In this document: piece after piece, positions 1-9,001 of the stretch
Numbering within the stretch: the first letter of the stretch is position 1
Layout of the letters: every line of letters starts with the position of its first letter
From: Accumulibacter sp.
GTDB lineage: Bacteria > Pseudomonadota > Gammaproteobacteria > Burkholderiales > Rhodocyclaceae
Assembly (NCBI GenBank): GCA_024235715.1
Contig: JACKLW010000005.1
Span: forward strand, 186,001 to 250,000
DNA: 64,000 nt
Direction of reading: 5' to 3'
Made by a program: the position numbers and the translations under genes
Notes under the pieces: generated by a model
Databases searched by the model: none
Seen by the model: the letters and a program-made list of their open reading frames with translations, nothing else
Told to the model about the DNA's origin: nothing

Positions 1-1897
1 CGGCAACTTCACCCAGAAGTTGCTCGGTCAGAGCCTCGATCGACATTTGTCCGAGATCCCGACCACCGCGTGTGCGCACGGCCACCAGATTCGCTGCCAC
101 TTCCTTGTCGCCAACGACGACCTGATAGGGCAGCTTGTTCAAGCTATGTTCTCGTATTTTATAGGTAATTTTTTCGTTGCGCAAATCGGCCTCGACACGC
201 ACCCCGGCCGCCCGCAGCCTTGCCGCCACCTGTGCGGCGTACTCGCTCTGCCGCTCGGAAATGTTCAGCACCACCGCCTGCATCGGCGACAGCCACAAGG
301 GCATGGCACCGGCATAATGCTCGACGAGAATACCGATGAAACGCTCGAGCGAGCCGAGAATCGCACGGTGCAACATCACCGGCACATGCCGATCGTTGTC
401 CTCGCCGACGTAGTGCGCATCGAGTCGTTCAGGCAAGGCGAAATCCAGCTGCAGCGTGCCGCACTGCCAGACCCTGCCGAGGCAGTCCTTGAGCGAGAAC
501 TCGATCTTCGGACCATAGAAAGCGCCCTCTCCGGGCTGCACATCGTAGCTCAGGCCCTTGCCGTCCAGCGCCTCGGCGAGCGCGACTTCGGCGCGGTCCC
601 ATTGCGCGTCGGAACCGATGCGCTTCTCTGGACGGGTAGACAGCTTGACGATGATCTCGGTGAACCCGAAGTCGGCATAGACCTTCTCCAAAAGATCGAT
701 GAAGGCCTCCGTCTCGGGCAGCACCTGCGCTTCCGTACAGAAGATGTGCGCGTCATCCTGGACGAAAGCGCGCACGCGCATGATCCCGTGCAGTGCACCC
801 GACGGTTCGTTGCGATGGCACGAGCCGAACTCGGCCAGCCGCAAGGGCAGATCACGGTAACTGCGCAACCCCTGATTGAAGATCTGGATGTGCCCGGGGC
901 AGTTCATCGGCTTGATTGCGTAATCGCGGTTCTCGGAAGCCGTGGTAAACATGTGCTCGGCGTAGTTCTCCCAATGACCCGAGCGCTCCCAGAGCGAGCG
1001 ATCCATGATCATCGGTGTCTTCACTTCACGATAGCCGTTGCGGTCAAGCAGGCGGCGCATGTATTGCTCGACTTCCTGCCAGATCGTCCAGCCCTTAGGG
1101 TGCCAGAAGACCATTCCCGGCGACTCCTCCTGCAGGTGGAAGAGGTCCAGCTGCCGCCCGAGTTTGCGGTGGTCTCGCTTCTCGGCCTCCTCGAGCATGT
1201 GCAGGTAGGCTTCCTGATCTTCCTTGCGCGTCCAGGCTGTTCCGTAGATCCGCTGCAGCTGCTCATTGCGATGGTCGCCGCGCCAGTAGGCACCGGCCAG
1301 CTTCATCAGCTTGAACACCTTCAGCTTGCCCGTAGAGGGGACGTGCGGACCGCGGCAGAGATCGACGAAATCCCCCTCGCGATAGAGCGACACCTCCTGC
1401 CCTTCCGGGATCGCATCGATCAACTCGGCTTTGTAGTGTTCGCCGATCGACTTGAAGAAGGCAACCGCCTCGGGGCGCTGCCAGACCTCGCGCTGCACGG
1501 GAATATCGCGCCTGGCGAGCTCGCTCATGCGCTTCTCGATTGCCGCCAGATCCTCGTTGGTGAACGGGCGCTGGTAGGAGAAATCGTAGTAGAAGCCGTT
1601 TTCGATCACCGGCCCGATGGTCACCTGCGCCTCCGGAAAGAGCTCCTTGACCGCGTAGGCCATCAGGTGCGCAGTCGAGTGCCGGATGATATCCAGGCCC
1701 TCGGGGTCCTTGTCGGTGACGATGCCCAACTGTACGTCCGTTGCAATCGAGAACGAGGTGTCGACCAGACGACCATCGACCCTGCCGGCCAGCGCAGCGC
1801 GCGCCAGTCCGGCGCCGATGCTCTGCGCGACTTCGGCAACCGTGACAGGCCCCGCGAAGGTCTTTTGCGAACCGTCAGGCAGTGTGACAACCGGCAT
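1..1897 (-). CDS. thrS: Threonyl-tRNA synthetase (3' end cut by window edge)
   Basis: Charges tRNA-Thr with threonine in the cytoplasm. The minus-strand frame from ATG at 1897 is open to the window edge, about 632 codons. It starts [12 protein letters not shown], the usual TGS domain opening. The class II synthetase core carries KPMNCPGH (near 890-915) and [10 protein letters not shown] (near 795-850), which hold zinc-ligand and motif 2 residues. The last readable codons, [10 protein letters not shown], are C-terminal, so only a few residues are missing (family length about 640). In this group infC-rpmI-rplT usually follow thrS, so they would lie to the left of the window (inference). Confidence 0.97.
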   Translation of the reverse strand, partial: MPVVTLPDGSQKTFAGPVTVAEVAQSIGAGLARAALAGRVDGRLVDTSFSIATDVQLGIVTDKDPEGLDIIRHSTAHLMAYAVKELFPEAQVTIGPVIENGFYYDFSYQRPFTNEDLAAIEKRMSELARRDIPVQREVWQRPEAVAFFKSIGEHYKAELIDAIPEGQEVSLYREGDFVDLCRGPHVPSTGKLKVFKLMKLAGAYWRGDHRNEQLQRIYGTAWTRKEDQEAYLHMLEEAEKRDHRKLGRQLDLFHLQEESPGMVFWHPKGWTIWQEVEQYMRRLLDRNGYREVKTPMIMDRSLWERSGHWENYAEHMFTTASENRDYAIKPMNCPGHIQIFNQGLRSYRDLPLRLAEFGSCHRNEPSGALHGIMRVRAFVQDDAHIFCTEAQVLPETEAFIDLLEKVYADFGFTEIIVKLSTRPEKRIGSDAQWDRAEVALAEALDGKGLSYDVQPGEGAFYGPKIEFSLKDCLGRVWQCGTLQLDFALPERLDAHYVGEDNDRHVPVMLHRAILGSLERFIGILVEHYAGAMPLWLSPMQAVVLNISERQSEYAAQVAARLRAAGVRVEADLRNEKITYKIREHSLNKLPYQVVVGDKEVAANLVAVRTRGGRDLGQMSIEALTEQLLGEVA

Positions 1898-2191
1898 AGT
1901 GCAACCCCAGCAAGAAATGGAAAAGCCAGAGACCCGCTCTGGCTCGTAGACGTCTTTCGCGTGCGGCTGCAAGCGCAGACCCCACTATCACTTCACAGCT
2001 GCCGTTCATCAATCGCAACCACTCACGCAGTCGCATCAGCGGGCAGCCCAAGGCCCACGCGCCGAGGGAGGCGAAGCCGCCCGTCATCCGCGAGGACCGC
2101 ATTCTAGCACAGCGGGCAGGGCCAGCGGGCAGCGTTGCCACCACTGGCAGGGAGACCGCTGCTGCCAGCTTTGCGTCGCCCCCTGCCGAAC

Positions 2192-3049
2192 CTACTCTGG
2201 CAAGCCGTTCAGGAGAATCATCACGGTCAGCACTTCACCCGGCTTGCCGAGCGGCCCAAACCACTTCTCGAGAATCGGTCCGATTTCGCCGCTGCGGTAC
2301 AACCGCGCCAGCGAGCCATCGACGGCAAGTCGCAGATCGCCGTCGCGGCGCATCATCAAGCCATAGGGCTCATAGGTAAACTGATTCTCGGCGACGGCGT
2401 ATTCCTTGCCATTGCCGCGCAACAGGGCAGTGGTAATCAATACGGTGCGATCCGCAGCATAGGCTGTCGCCTTCTTGTTCTGCAGTGCCGCCATTGCCTC
2501 GTCGTGGTCCTTGACCTTGATCAGCTGCAAGCCCAGCTTTTCGGACGCGACCAGCTGGTCCATGGCTTTTTCGGTCGTCGTTCCCTTGACCACGGCAATG
2601 CGCTGCCCCTTGATGTCTGCAAGCGATTTTGGCTCTTCCCCACTGCGATAGAGCAGGCTGGCGCCGTCGACAAAGGTCATCAGGCTGAAATCGAAGTCGG
2701 CACGACGCGAAATCGTCTGTGTGCTGTTGCCGCATTCGATATCGATTGCACCGTTCTTCAAGGCTTCGAAGCGGCTTTGCGCGCTCACCGGCACCCACTC
2801 CACGTCCAGCTTCGCAATCCCTTCCTGTTTGGCGATGTCACCCACCACGCGCTTGCACAGATCGACACTGTAGCCCTGTGCCTTCTTGTCGTCGCCGACA
2901 AAGGAAAACGGCGGAGAGTTCTCGCGATAGCCAAGCTTGATCGTCGACGTCTGCTTGATCTTGGCCAGGGTCGATTCGTCGGCCATGGCAGGTGCTGCGA
3001 AGAGGCATGATGCTGCAACGGCGCCAGCGATCAGGGTACGGAATATCAT
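2192..3049 (-). CDS. Periplasmic amino-acid ABC transporter solute-binding protein
   Basis: Family 3 solute-binding protein (GltI/HisJ-like), which captures polar amino acids in the periplasm for an ABC importer. The protein has 285 residues with a clear signal peptide ending AMA-DES. Typical features are the opening LGYRENSPPFSF, IDIECGNSTQT and DFSLMTFVDGASLLYR. ATG at 3049 is preferred over an in-frame TTG two codons upstream because AAGGA lies about 6 nt before it. No permease or ATPase gene is adjacent, so the rest of the transporter must be encoded elsewhere. Glutamate/aspartate is the likeliest substrate by resemblance but is not proven. Confidence 0.88.
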   Translation of the reverse strand: MIFRTLIAGAVAASCLFAAPAMADESTLAKIKQTSTIKLGYRENSPPFSFVGDDKKAQGYSVDLCKRVVGDIAKQEGIAKLDVEWVPVSAQSRFEALKNGAIDIECGNSTQTISRRADFDFSLMTFVDGASLLYRSGEEPKSLADIKGQRIAVVKGTTTEKAMDQLVASEKLGLQLIKVKDHDEAMAALQNKKATAYAADRTVLITTALLRGNGKEYAVAENQFTYEPYGLMMRRDGDLRLAVDGSLARLYRSGEIGPILEKWFGPLGKPGEVLTVMILLNGLPE

Positions 3050-3233
3050 TGTCAATCCTTCGTCAGGGGGCCGCTTCGACCCGTTTTTAAAAAAAGAGAT
3101 GCCCGGGATCAGTCACTCGTACCAGGCTTTGCCGCATCGAGAAATGCCTTGCCGCCGCGCGCCCCATCGACACACTCACAGCAGTCGTGATTCAGGGACA
3201 AGCGAGCCAGGCAGCATGCGGTTCAGCGTGCGC

Positions 3234-3875
3234 TCAGCCAGCAATGAATCCCTGCTTCTTCAGCTCACCGTCGATAAGGCGCGTAACCTCAGTGACGATC
3301 TGCCGGCGCGAATCGGGATCCACAGACGCCGTGGTCATCGTCCACAGCATCCTGCCGCCCGGAATTTCGTAAAGGATGGTCTCGATCAGATACTTCGTCT
3401 GCTGGTAAGTATAACCGGGCATGGTGTAGACCGAGCTGTAGGCGTAGCCGCCGTAGCTGTAGAAGGAGCCATAGGGACCAAGCGCCGCCGGCGCAACATA
3501 GCTCTGTGGCGGCACATAGACATTATCCTTGTCCACCGACAGCAGGCGCGCCGTCAGGGCGCCGTCGAACCCTTCCTGCGCCAGACGCGCGCCGATCCTG
3601 TCCTCGTTCTGCGCGTTCACCTCCTTGGCGTCGGGGAACAGGGTATAGCTGGCGACCCCCAGCGTTCCCTTCGGCAAGGACGACACCAGGCGGTCCTCGA
3701 CCATGCGGCGAGTGGCGTCGTCGGCGGCAACGATGAAGACGACGATCTTCTTGAGCGCGGTGCCACGATATGCCGGGTCACGCCATTCCGAGACCACCGA
3801 AGTGGTCGCACAGGCAGCCAGCAAAGCCGTGAATATCACGACAGACACGACACGGCGAAGCGGGCTGGAGGTCAT
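3234..3875 (-). CDS. Outer-membrane-type lipoprotein of unknown function
   Basis: Predicted lipoprotein of 213 residues. The N-terminus has a basic start, a hydrophobic stretch and a lipobox LLAAC, so Cys would be residue +1 after cleavage. The mature part opens SVVSEWRDPAYRG and includes a Tyr/Gly/Ser-rich section (YGSFYSYGGYAYSS). The start at 3875 follows AGGAG; a longer reading frame upstream lacks a ribosome site and would bury the signal peptide. The fold resembles DUF4136-like lipoproteins, but this is a weak assignment. No function can be inferred from neighbours. Confidence 0.75.
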   Translation of the reverse strand: MTSSPLRRVVSVVIFTALLAACATTSVVSEWRDPAYRGTALKKIVVFIVAADDATRRMVEDRLVSSLPKGTLGVASYTLFPDAKEVNAQNEDRIGARLAQEGFDGALTARLLSVDKDNVYVPPQSYVAPAALGPYGSFYSYGGYAYSSVYTMPGYTYQQTKYLIETILYEIPGGRMLWTMTTASVDPDSRRQIVTEVTRLIDGELKKQGFIAG

Positions 3876-4072
3876 CGGAAACTCCTGGGCTGAGTGGATT
3901 CGGCAAAAAGTATAGCCCATGACAACTTGCTGAGGAACCGTCGCGAGGCAGGACCGTTGCGCGCAGCGGCCGCCGCCCCGCATCGAGGCGGCCAGACGTT
4001 GCAGCGCACCAAGACGAGGCAGGACGCCCATGCGCATTGCCCGGAAAACGCCCAGTCCCTGGTTTTCTCCCG

Positions 4073-4088
4073 TGGCACGGCTATTGCT
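4073..4088 (+). promoter_or_regulatory. Consensus sigma-54 promoter of nasA
   Basis: TGGCACGGCTATTGCT matches the -24/-12 consensus TGGCACRNNNNTTGCW at every defined position. It lies 25 nt upstream of the nasA ATG, with the start point predicted near 4100. This suggests nitrogen-limitation control through NtrC or a NasR-like activator. No clear activator site was identified upstream. Confidence 0.85.
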
Positions 4089-4113
4089 TGATGTCAGCAG
4101 GAGCAAGGAAACC

Positions 4114-6849
4114 ATGAACGAGCAAATCAAATCCACCTGTTGTTACTGCGGCGTCGGTTGCGGCCTGCTGATCGAAACCGAGGACGACCGGATCGTCGGC
4201 GTACGCGGCGACCCCGGACACCCGGCGAACGCCGGGCGCCTGTGCACCAAGGGAGCCTCGCTGCACCTGACGGCGCGCCCTGACTGCCGCCTGCTGCATC
4301 CCGAGTTGCGTCGCCAGCGCCTGCTGCCGCGCCAGCGTGTCGACTGGGAGCAGGCGCTCGAGCATGCCGCCGAGCGCTTCGCCGGGATCATCGCCAAGCA
4401 CGGACCGGACAGCGTCGCTTTCTACATTTCCGGGCAGTTGCTCACCGAGGACTACTACGTCTTCAACAAACTCGCCAAGGGCCTGATCGGCACCAACAAC
4501 GTCGACACCAATTCGCGGCTGTGCATGTCCTCGGCGGTCGCCGGCTACAAGCAGACGCTGGGCGCCGACGCCCCGCCCTGCTGCTACGAGGACATCGCCA
4601 GCAGCGACTGCCTGCTGATCGCGGGCGCCAATCCCGCCGTCGCACATCCGATCGTGTTCCGCCGCATCGAGGATGCACGCGCCGCCAATCCGGCGCTGCG
4701 CATCATCGTCATCGACCCGCGGCGCAGCGAAACCGCCGCCGTCGCCGACCTGCACCTGCCGCTCAAGCCAGGCACCGACATTGCGCTGTACATGGGCCTG
4801 CTGCACGTGCTGCTCGCCGAGGGACTGGTCGACCGCGACTACATTGCCGCGCATACGGAGGGCTTTGCCGCGCTCGAAGCGGCGGTCGCGGCTTTCCCGC
4901 CGGCGGTGGTAGCCGAAACCTGCGCGCTCGCCGAAGCCGAGATCCTTCAGGCCGCGCACTGGTTCGGCAAGGCGAACGCGGCGCTGTCACTGTACTGCCA
5001 GGGACTCAACCAGTCGTCGCACGGCACGCACAACAACGCCGCGCTGATCAACCTGCATCTGGCCACCGGACAGATCGGCCGGCCAGGCGCCGGGCCCTTC
5101 TCGCTGACCGGGCAGCCGAACGCGATGGGCGGCCGAGAAGTCGGCGGCCTGGCCAACCTGCTGTCTGCGCACCGCGACCTGGCCAACCCCGAACACCGCG
5201 CCGAAGTCGCGCGGCTGTGGGGCTTGCCGTCGGTACCCGAGCAGCCCGGCAAAGCCGCGGTCGAACTCTTCGCCGCGCTCAGGCGCGGCGAGATCAAGGC
5301 GGTGTGGATTGCCTGCACCAATCCCGCGCAATCGCTGCCCGATCAGTCCGAAGTGCGCGCCGCCCTGCAGGCGGCCGAGTTCGTCGTCCTGCAGGAAGCC
5401 TATGCCAATACCGATACTGCCGCCTACGCCGACCTGATGCTGCCGGCGACGACCTGGGGAGAGAAGGAAGGCACGGTGACCAATTCGGAGCGCTGCATCA
5501 CGCACGTCACGCCGGCGGTTTCCGGACCGGGGGAAGCGCGACCCGACTGGCAGATCGCCGTCGACTTCGCCCGCCGGCTCGGCGCCCGGCTCCAGCAGCC
5601 GCTGACCGGGAAGCTCTTTCCCTACACGAACCCCGAGGAGATCTTCAACGAACATCGCGAAAGCACCCGCGGGCGCGACCTGGACATCACCGGCATCAGC
5701 TACGCCCTGCTCGACACTGCCGGACCGCAGCAGTGGCCATTCCCGGAAGGCGCCCGCCGTGGTCGCCGACGTCTGTACACCGACGGCGTTTTTCCGACCC
5801 CCTCCGGCCGCGCCCGCTTCATCGCCGTCGAGCACCGGCCGACCGCCGAGAGCACCGACGACAACTACCCGATCAGCCTTCTCTCCGGCCGCCTGCGCGA
5901 CCAGTGGCACGGCATGAGCCGCACCGGTACCGTCGCCCGGCTTTTCAATCTCGACGACCAACCACTGCTGTCGATGCACCCCGCCGACCTGCGCCAGCGC
6001 GGCCTGACGACCGGCGAGGTGGTGCGCGCCGGCAATCCACGCGGCAGCATCCACCTGCGTGTCAAGGCCGACGGCACTCTGCCGCGTGGACGCGCCTGGC
6101 TGCCGATGCACTGGGGCAGCCAGTTCATGAACAGCGCCGGGGTCAACGCGCTGACCCTCTCGACGTGCGACCCCTACTCGCAGCAACCCGAACTCAAGCA
6201 TGCAGCGGTCGCCGTCGCCAGGGCAGAGCTGCCGTGGCAGCTGGTCATCCTGCGCAAGGCGGGCGCTGGCGACCTGGCGGCACTGGCGTTGCTCGCCAGG
6301 GCACGCACGCTGCTTCCCGACTTCACCTTCGCCAGCGTTGGACTCTACGGTCGCGACGAACCGCTGGTGGTCTTCCGCGCAGCACACGCAGAAGCACTGC
6401 CTGAAACACGCCTGCTGGAGATCGATGCCCTGTTCGGCCTTGGCGCCGACCATGCCGCGATCGTCTATGCAGATCACCGCCGACAGGTCAGCAAACGCGC
6501 GCTCGCCCCGGACGGCAAACTGATCGGCATCCGCCTCGCTGGCGAAACGCAGGCCCAGTCCTGGCTCAAGGAGGCGATGGCCGACAACACCCTCGATCCC
6601 GAGCTGATACGCTGGGCGCTGGCGCCGATCGGCAGGCGACCGGGCAGGCTGCCGCAGCGCAGCCGCATCGTCTGCAACTGCGCCGACGTCAGCGAGGCGC
6701 AGATCGCAGCCGACCTCGAAGCCAGCGCGACGCTGGCAGTACTGCAGGAAAAGCGGAAATGCGGTACCTTCTGCGGATCGTGTCTGCCGGAACTGCGGCA
6801 GATGATCGCCAGTCAGGCCCGGCACTCGGCCACCGGAGCGGTGGGCTGA
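4114..6849 (+). CDS. nasA: Assimilatory nitrate reductase catalytic subunit
   Basis: Cytoplasmic molybdoenzyme reducing nitrate to nitrite for assimilation. The 911-residue protein begins with a [4Fe-4S] motif Cys9-x2-Cys12-x3-Cys16 and a later Cys in AGRLCTKG, followed by a molybdopterin oxidoreductase core and a C-terminal dinucleotide-binding domain with GSQFMNSAGVN. The extreme C-terminus holds a BFD-like [2Fe-2S] domain, VCNCADVSE...CGTFCGSC, as in Klebsiella-type NasA. ATG at 4114 has AAGGA 5-6 nt upstream and sits just after a sigma-54 promoter; the frame extends further upstream without a ribosome site. The nitrite formed would go to NirBD, encoded at 15991-18753. Confidence 0.95.
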   Translation: MNEQIKSTCCYCGVGCGLLIETEDDRIVGVRGDPGHPANAGRLCTKGASLHLTARPDCRLLHPELRRQRLLPRQRVDWEQALEHAAERFAGIIAKHGPDSVAFYISGQLLTEDYYVFNKLAKGLIGTNNVDTNSRLCMSSAVAGYKQTLGADAPPCCYEDIASSDCLLIAGANPAVAHPIVFRRIEDARAANPALRIIVIDPRRSETAAVADLHLPLKPGTDIALYMGLLHVLLAEGLVDRDYIAAHTEGFAALEAAVAAFPPAVVAETCALAEAEILQAAHWFGKANAALSLYCQGLNQSSHGTHNNAALINLHLATGQIGRPGAGPFSLTGQPNAMGGREVGGLANLLSAHRDLANPEHRAEVARLWGLPSVPEQPGKAAVELFAALRRGEIKAVWIACTNPAQSLPDQSEVRAALQAAEFVVLQEAYANTDTAAYADLMLPATTWGEKEGTVTNSERCITHVTPAVSGPGEARPDWQIAVDFARRLGARLQQPLTGKLFPYTNPEEIFNEHRESTRGRDLDITGISYALLDTAGPQQWPFPEGARRGRRRLYTDGVFPTPSGRARFIAVEHRPTAESTDDNYPISLLSGRLRDQWHGMSRTGTVARLFNLDDQPLLSMHPADLRQRGLTTGEVVRAGNPRGSIHLRVKADGTLPRGRAWLPMHWGSQFMNSAGVNALTLSTCDPYSQQPELKHAAVAVARAELPWQLVILRKAGAGDLAALALLARARTLLPDFTFASVGLYGRDEPLVVFRAAHAEALPETRLLEIDALFGLGADHAAIVYADHRRQVSKRALAPDGKLIGIRLAGETQAQSWLKEAMADNTLDPELIRWALAPIGRRPGRLPQRSRIVCNCADVSEAQIAADLEASATLAVLQEKRKCGTFCGSCLPELRQMIASQARHSATGAVG

Positions 6850-6868
6850 CGACCGTATCGGAGGGGGC

Positions 6869-7852
6869 ATGGATTTAGCGGCTGTCATCAGGGAGATCGG
6901 ACGCGGCGCGACAGGCGCACGCGACATGTCCTGCGCCGAGGCACAAGCGCTCTATGGCGCCATCCTCGACGGTGAGGTGCCGGACCTCGAACAGGGTGCA
7001 ATCGCCATCGCCCTGCGCATGAAGACCGAGACGGTTGACGAGATGGTCGGCTTTCTCGCCGCCGCCAACGAGCGGCTGCCAGGCCTTGCCCGGCCACCGG
7101 GAGCCCTTCGCCCGGTGCTCATTCCAACCTACAACGGCGCTCGCCGCAGCGCCAACCTGACGCCGCTGCTGGCGCTGCGCCTGCAGCGTTTCGGCGTGCC
7201 GGTGCTGGTACACGGGGTCAGCGACGACTACGGTCGCGTCACCAGCGAGCAGATCTTCGCCGAGTTCGGCGTGCAGGCCTGCGCCAGCCTGGCGCAGGCA
7301 CAACTGGCGATCGACGAGTACGGACTCGCTTACCTGCCGCTGCCGCTGATGGCGCCCGGGCTGGACCGGCAACTGGCCTTGCGCGGCCGGCTTGGCCTGC
7401 GCAACAGTGCGCACAGTCTGGTCAAGATGCTCGATCCTTTCCGGGGCGAAGCGCTGCTGCTGGCGGCAGCGACGCACCCCGACTACATCACCAGCATGCG
7501 CGCCGTCCTGACTACCGTCGGCGCACATGCCCTGCTGCTGCGTGGCAGCGAAGGCGAACCCTTCGCCAATCCCAGACGCCGCCCGCAGATCGAGCATGTG
7601 CACGACGGCGTCAGCGACATCCTCTTCGAGGCCGAACGCGACAGCCTCCGCGTGCTGCCGCAGCTTCCCGACAACTGCGACGCCGGCAGCACGGTCGCCT
7701 GGATGCAGCGCGTCCTTGCCGGCGAAGCCTCGCTGCCGGCGCCGATCGCCAACCAGCTCGCCTGCTGCCTCTACGCCTGTGGCCGCACCAGCACCCTCAA
7801 CCAGGCCAAGGCGCTGGTCGCCGTCGAATGCGCCGGACTGGCGACTGCGTAG
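6869..7852 (+). CDS. ybiB: YbiB-like protein of the glycosyltransferase family 3 / TrpD2 group
   Basis: Protein of 327 residues with the TrpD-like fold: an N-terminal helical domain (AxxLYGAILDGEVPDLEQGAIAIALRMK) and a phosphoribosyltransferase-like core. E. coli YbiB/TrpD2 is known as a nucleic-acid-binding protein rather than an anthranilate phosphoribosyltransferase, and the trp enzyme's neighbours are absent here. It follows nasA by 19 bp behind a GGAGGGGG ribosome site, so it is probably cotranscribed from the sigma-54 promoter. Its role in nitrate assimilation is unknown. Confidence 0.8.
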   Translation: MDLAAVIREIGRGATGARDMSCAEAQALYGAILDGEVPDLEQGAIAIALRMKTETVDEMVGFLAAANERLPGLARPPGALRPVLIPTYNGARRSANLTPLLALRLQRFGVPVLVHGVSDDYGRVTSEQIFAEFGVQACASLAQAQLAIDEYGLAYLPLPLMAPGLDRQLALRGRLGLRNSAHSLVKMLDPFRGEALLLAAATHPDYITSMRAVLTTVGAHALLLRGSEGEPFANPRRRPQIEHVHDGVSDILFEAERDSLRVLPQLPDNCDAGSTVAWMQRVLAGEASLPAPIANQLACCLYACGRTSTLNQAKALVAVECAGLATA

Positions 7853-7905
7853 CGCGCGGCAAGGAATGCTGCCGGGACCCAGCCCCGGCAGGACGGAGTA
7901 CCCGA

Positions 7906-8304
7906 ATGAAGCGACAGAGAGCCACCGTGATCGTTGACATCGACGGCAGGATCCTGCTGGTGGAAAACCGTGGCGGACTACTGCTGCTTCCCGGCGGCGG
8001 CATCAATCCCGACGAATCGCACGCGCAGGCGGCAAGCCGCGAGCTCGGCGAAGAAACCCGGCTGCTCGCGGAATCGCTGCACTTCCTCTTCAGTCATGAA
8101 TCGCAGACCAATTGCCACCAGGTCTTCCGGGCCAGAGCCAGCGGCACGCCGCTCGCCGGCGACGATGCCGTGGCCCTGCATCTTCTTGCTCAGGGCGACC
8201 TTGCGCTCGCCGACAGGATGTCCGCGGCGACCCGGCAGATCATCGAGCGTTTCCTTGCCGTGCGCACCGATCCCGGCGCCAGCAGCATTCGGTCGTCGGT
8301 TTGA
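7906..8304 (+). CDS. Nudix hydrolase
   Basis: Small Nudix-fold pyrophosphohydrolase, 132 residues. The Nudix box reads GGINPDE-x7-RELGEETRL, so the metal-binding REUxEE core is intact, but the Gly before the last hydrophobic residue of the consensus is Arg. The start at 7906 follows GGAG at 7895-7898. It begins 53 nt after ybiB on the same strand and may be in the same transcript. The substrate cannot be told from sequence. Confidence 0.85.
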   Translation: MKRQRATVIVDIDGRILLVENRGGLLLLPGGGINPDESHAQAASRELGEETRLLAESLHFLFSHESQTNCHQVFRARASGTPLAGDDAVALHLLAQGDLALADRMSAATRQIIERFLAVRTDPGASSIRSSV

Positions 8305-8338
8305 CGGTCATTACAGGTCGCGATATCCCGCCGCCCGA

Positions 8339-8791
8339 TCACAACATCGACTTGCCCTGCTCGAGCACCTTGTCACAGACCTCCTTGGTCACCTTTTCCT
8401 TCAGGCCACCGCCACTCAGGTCGAGCTGACCGCCGTCGCTGCTGCTCAGAATGCCCTTCTTGCCGCTACCGTAGCCGCTGTCGGACGAGGATGAGCCGCC
8501 CGGCAGCTTGCCCATCAAGGAATCCTTGACCGCGGACGCCTTGTCACCGCCGAGATAGTTGTTCTTGATGCAGAACTCGAGCAGGCCGGCGACGTTACCC
8601 AGGCTGCCGGAGGTGAGCGACTGCCCCGGCAGCGCACCGCCCAGGCTGCCCATGCCTCCGATGCCTGCTGCTGCGCCACCACCGCTCCCCTGTTTCATCA
8701 GGTCACCAAGCTGCGCGTGCGCGATCGAGAACGGCAGCAACGCGACGACCAGAATCCCGGCGGTGGTGGCGCGACACCTGTGTGCTTTCAT
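8339..8791 (-). CDS. DUF2501 (YjjA-like) secreted protein
   Basis: Protein of 150 residues with a signal peptide ending AHAQ. A Gly-rich central part is followed by the DUF2501 region (LLEFCIKNNYLGG...VTKEVCDKVLEQGKSML). Two cysteines, in EFCIKN and EVCDKV, could form a disulfide in the periplasm. AGGAG lies 8 nt before ATG. It converges with the Nudix gene, with 34 bp between the stop codons. Function unknown. Confidence 0.8.
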   Translation of the reverse strand: MKAHRCRATTAGILVVALLPFSIAHAQLGDLMKQGSGGGAAAGIGGMGSLGGALPGQSLTSGSLGNVAGLLEFCIKNNYLGGDKASAVKDSLMGKLPGGSSSSDSGYGSGKKGILSSSDGGQLDLSGGGLKEKVTKEVCDKVLEQGKSML

Positions 8792-9001
8792 GTTCGAACT
8801 CCTGTTGTTGGCTGGACGAGGTTGTCACTGTAGTGCATTGTCGGAGCACGACCAACGCTTGGCGCCGGCGACTCGTCAATGGGGCATCAGTCGGCTCCCC
8901 TTACTGCCCGGATCGGCAGCTGGCAGCAGGCGGTTTCGAACCACGGCTGCGGCGCGGGCGCACGCTGCACGAAATCCGCACCTGCCTGTAGAACAGCCGT
9001 T

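Noticed and set aside
20..2107. Long plus-strand open frame of about 695 codons over thrS
   Set aside because: It is the GC-rich antisense shadow of thrS; the minus-strand frame carries clear synthetase motifs.
2144..2168. Hairpin CTGGCAG/CTGCCAG as terminator of the solute-binding protein gene
   Set aside because: The loop is long (11 nt), the stem is only 7 bp and there is no T-run on the minus strand.
4987..6927. Minus-strand open frame of about 646 codons opposite nasA
   Set aside because: Shadow frame caused by high GC at third positions; the sense frame is an obvious nitrate reductase.
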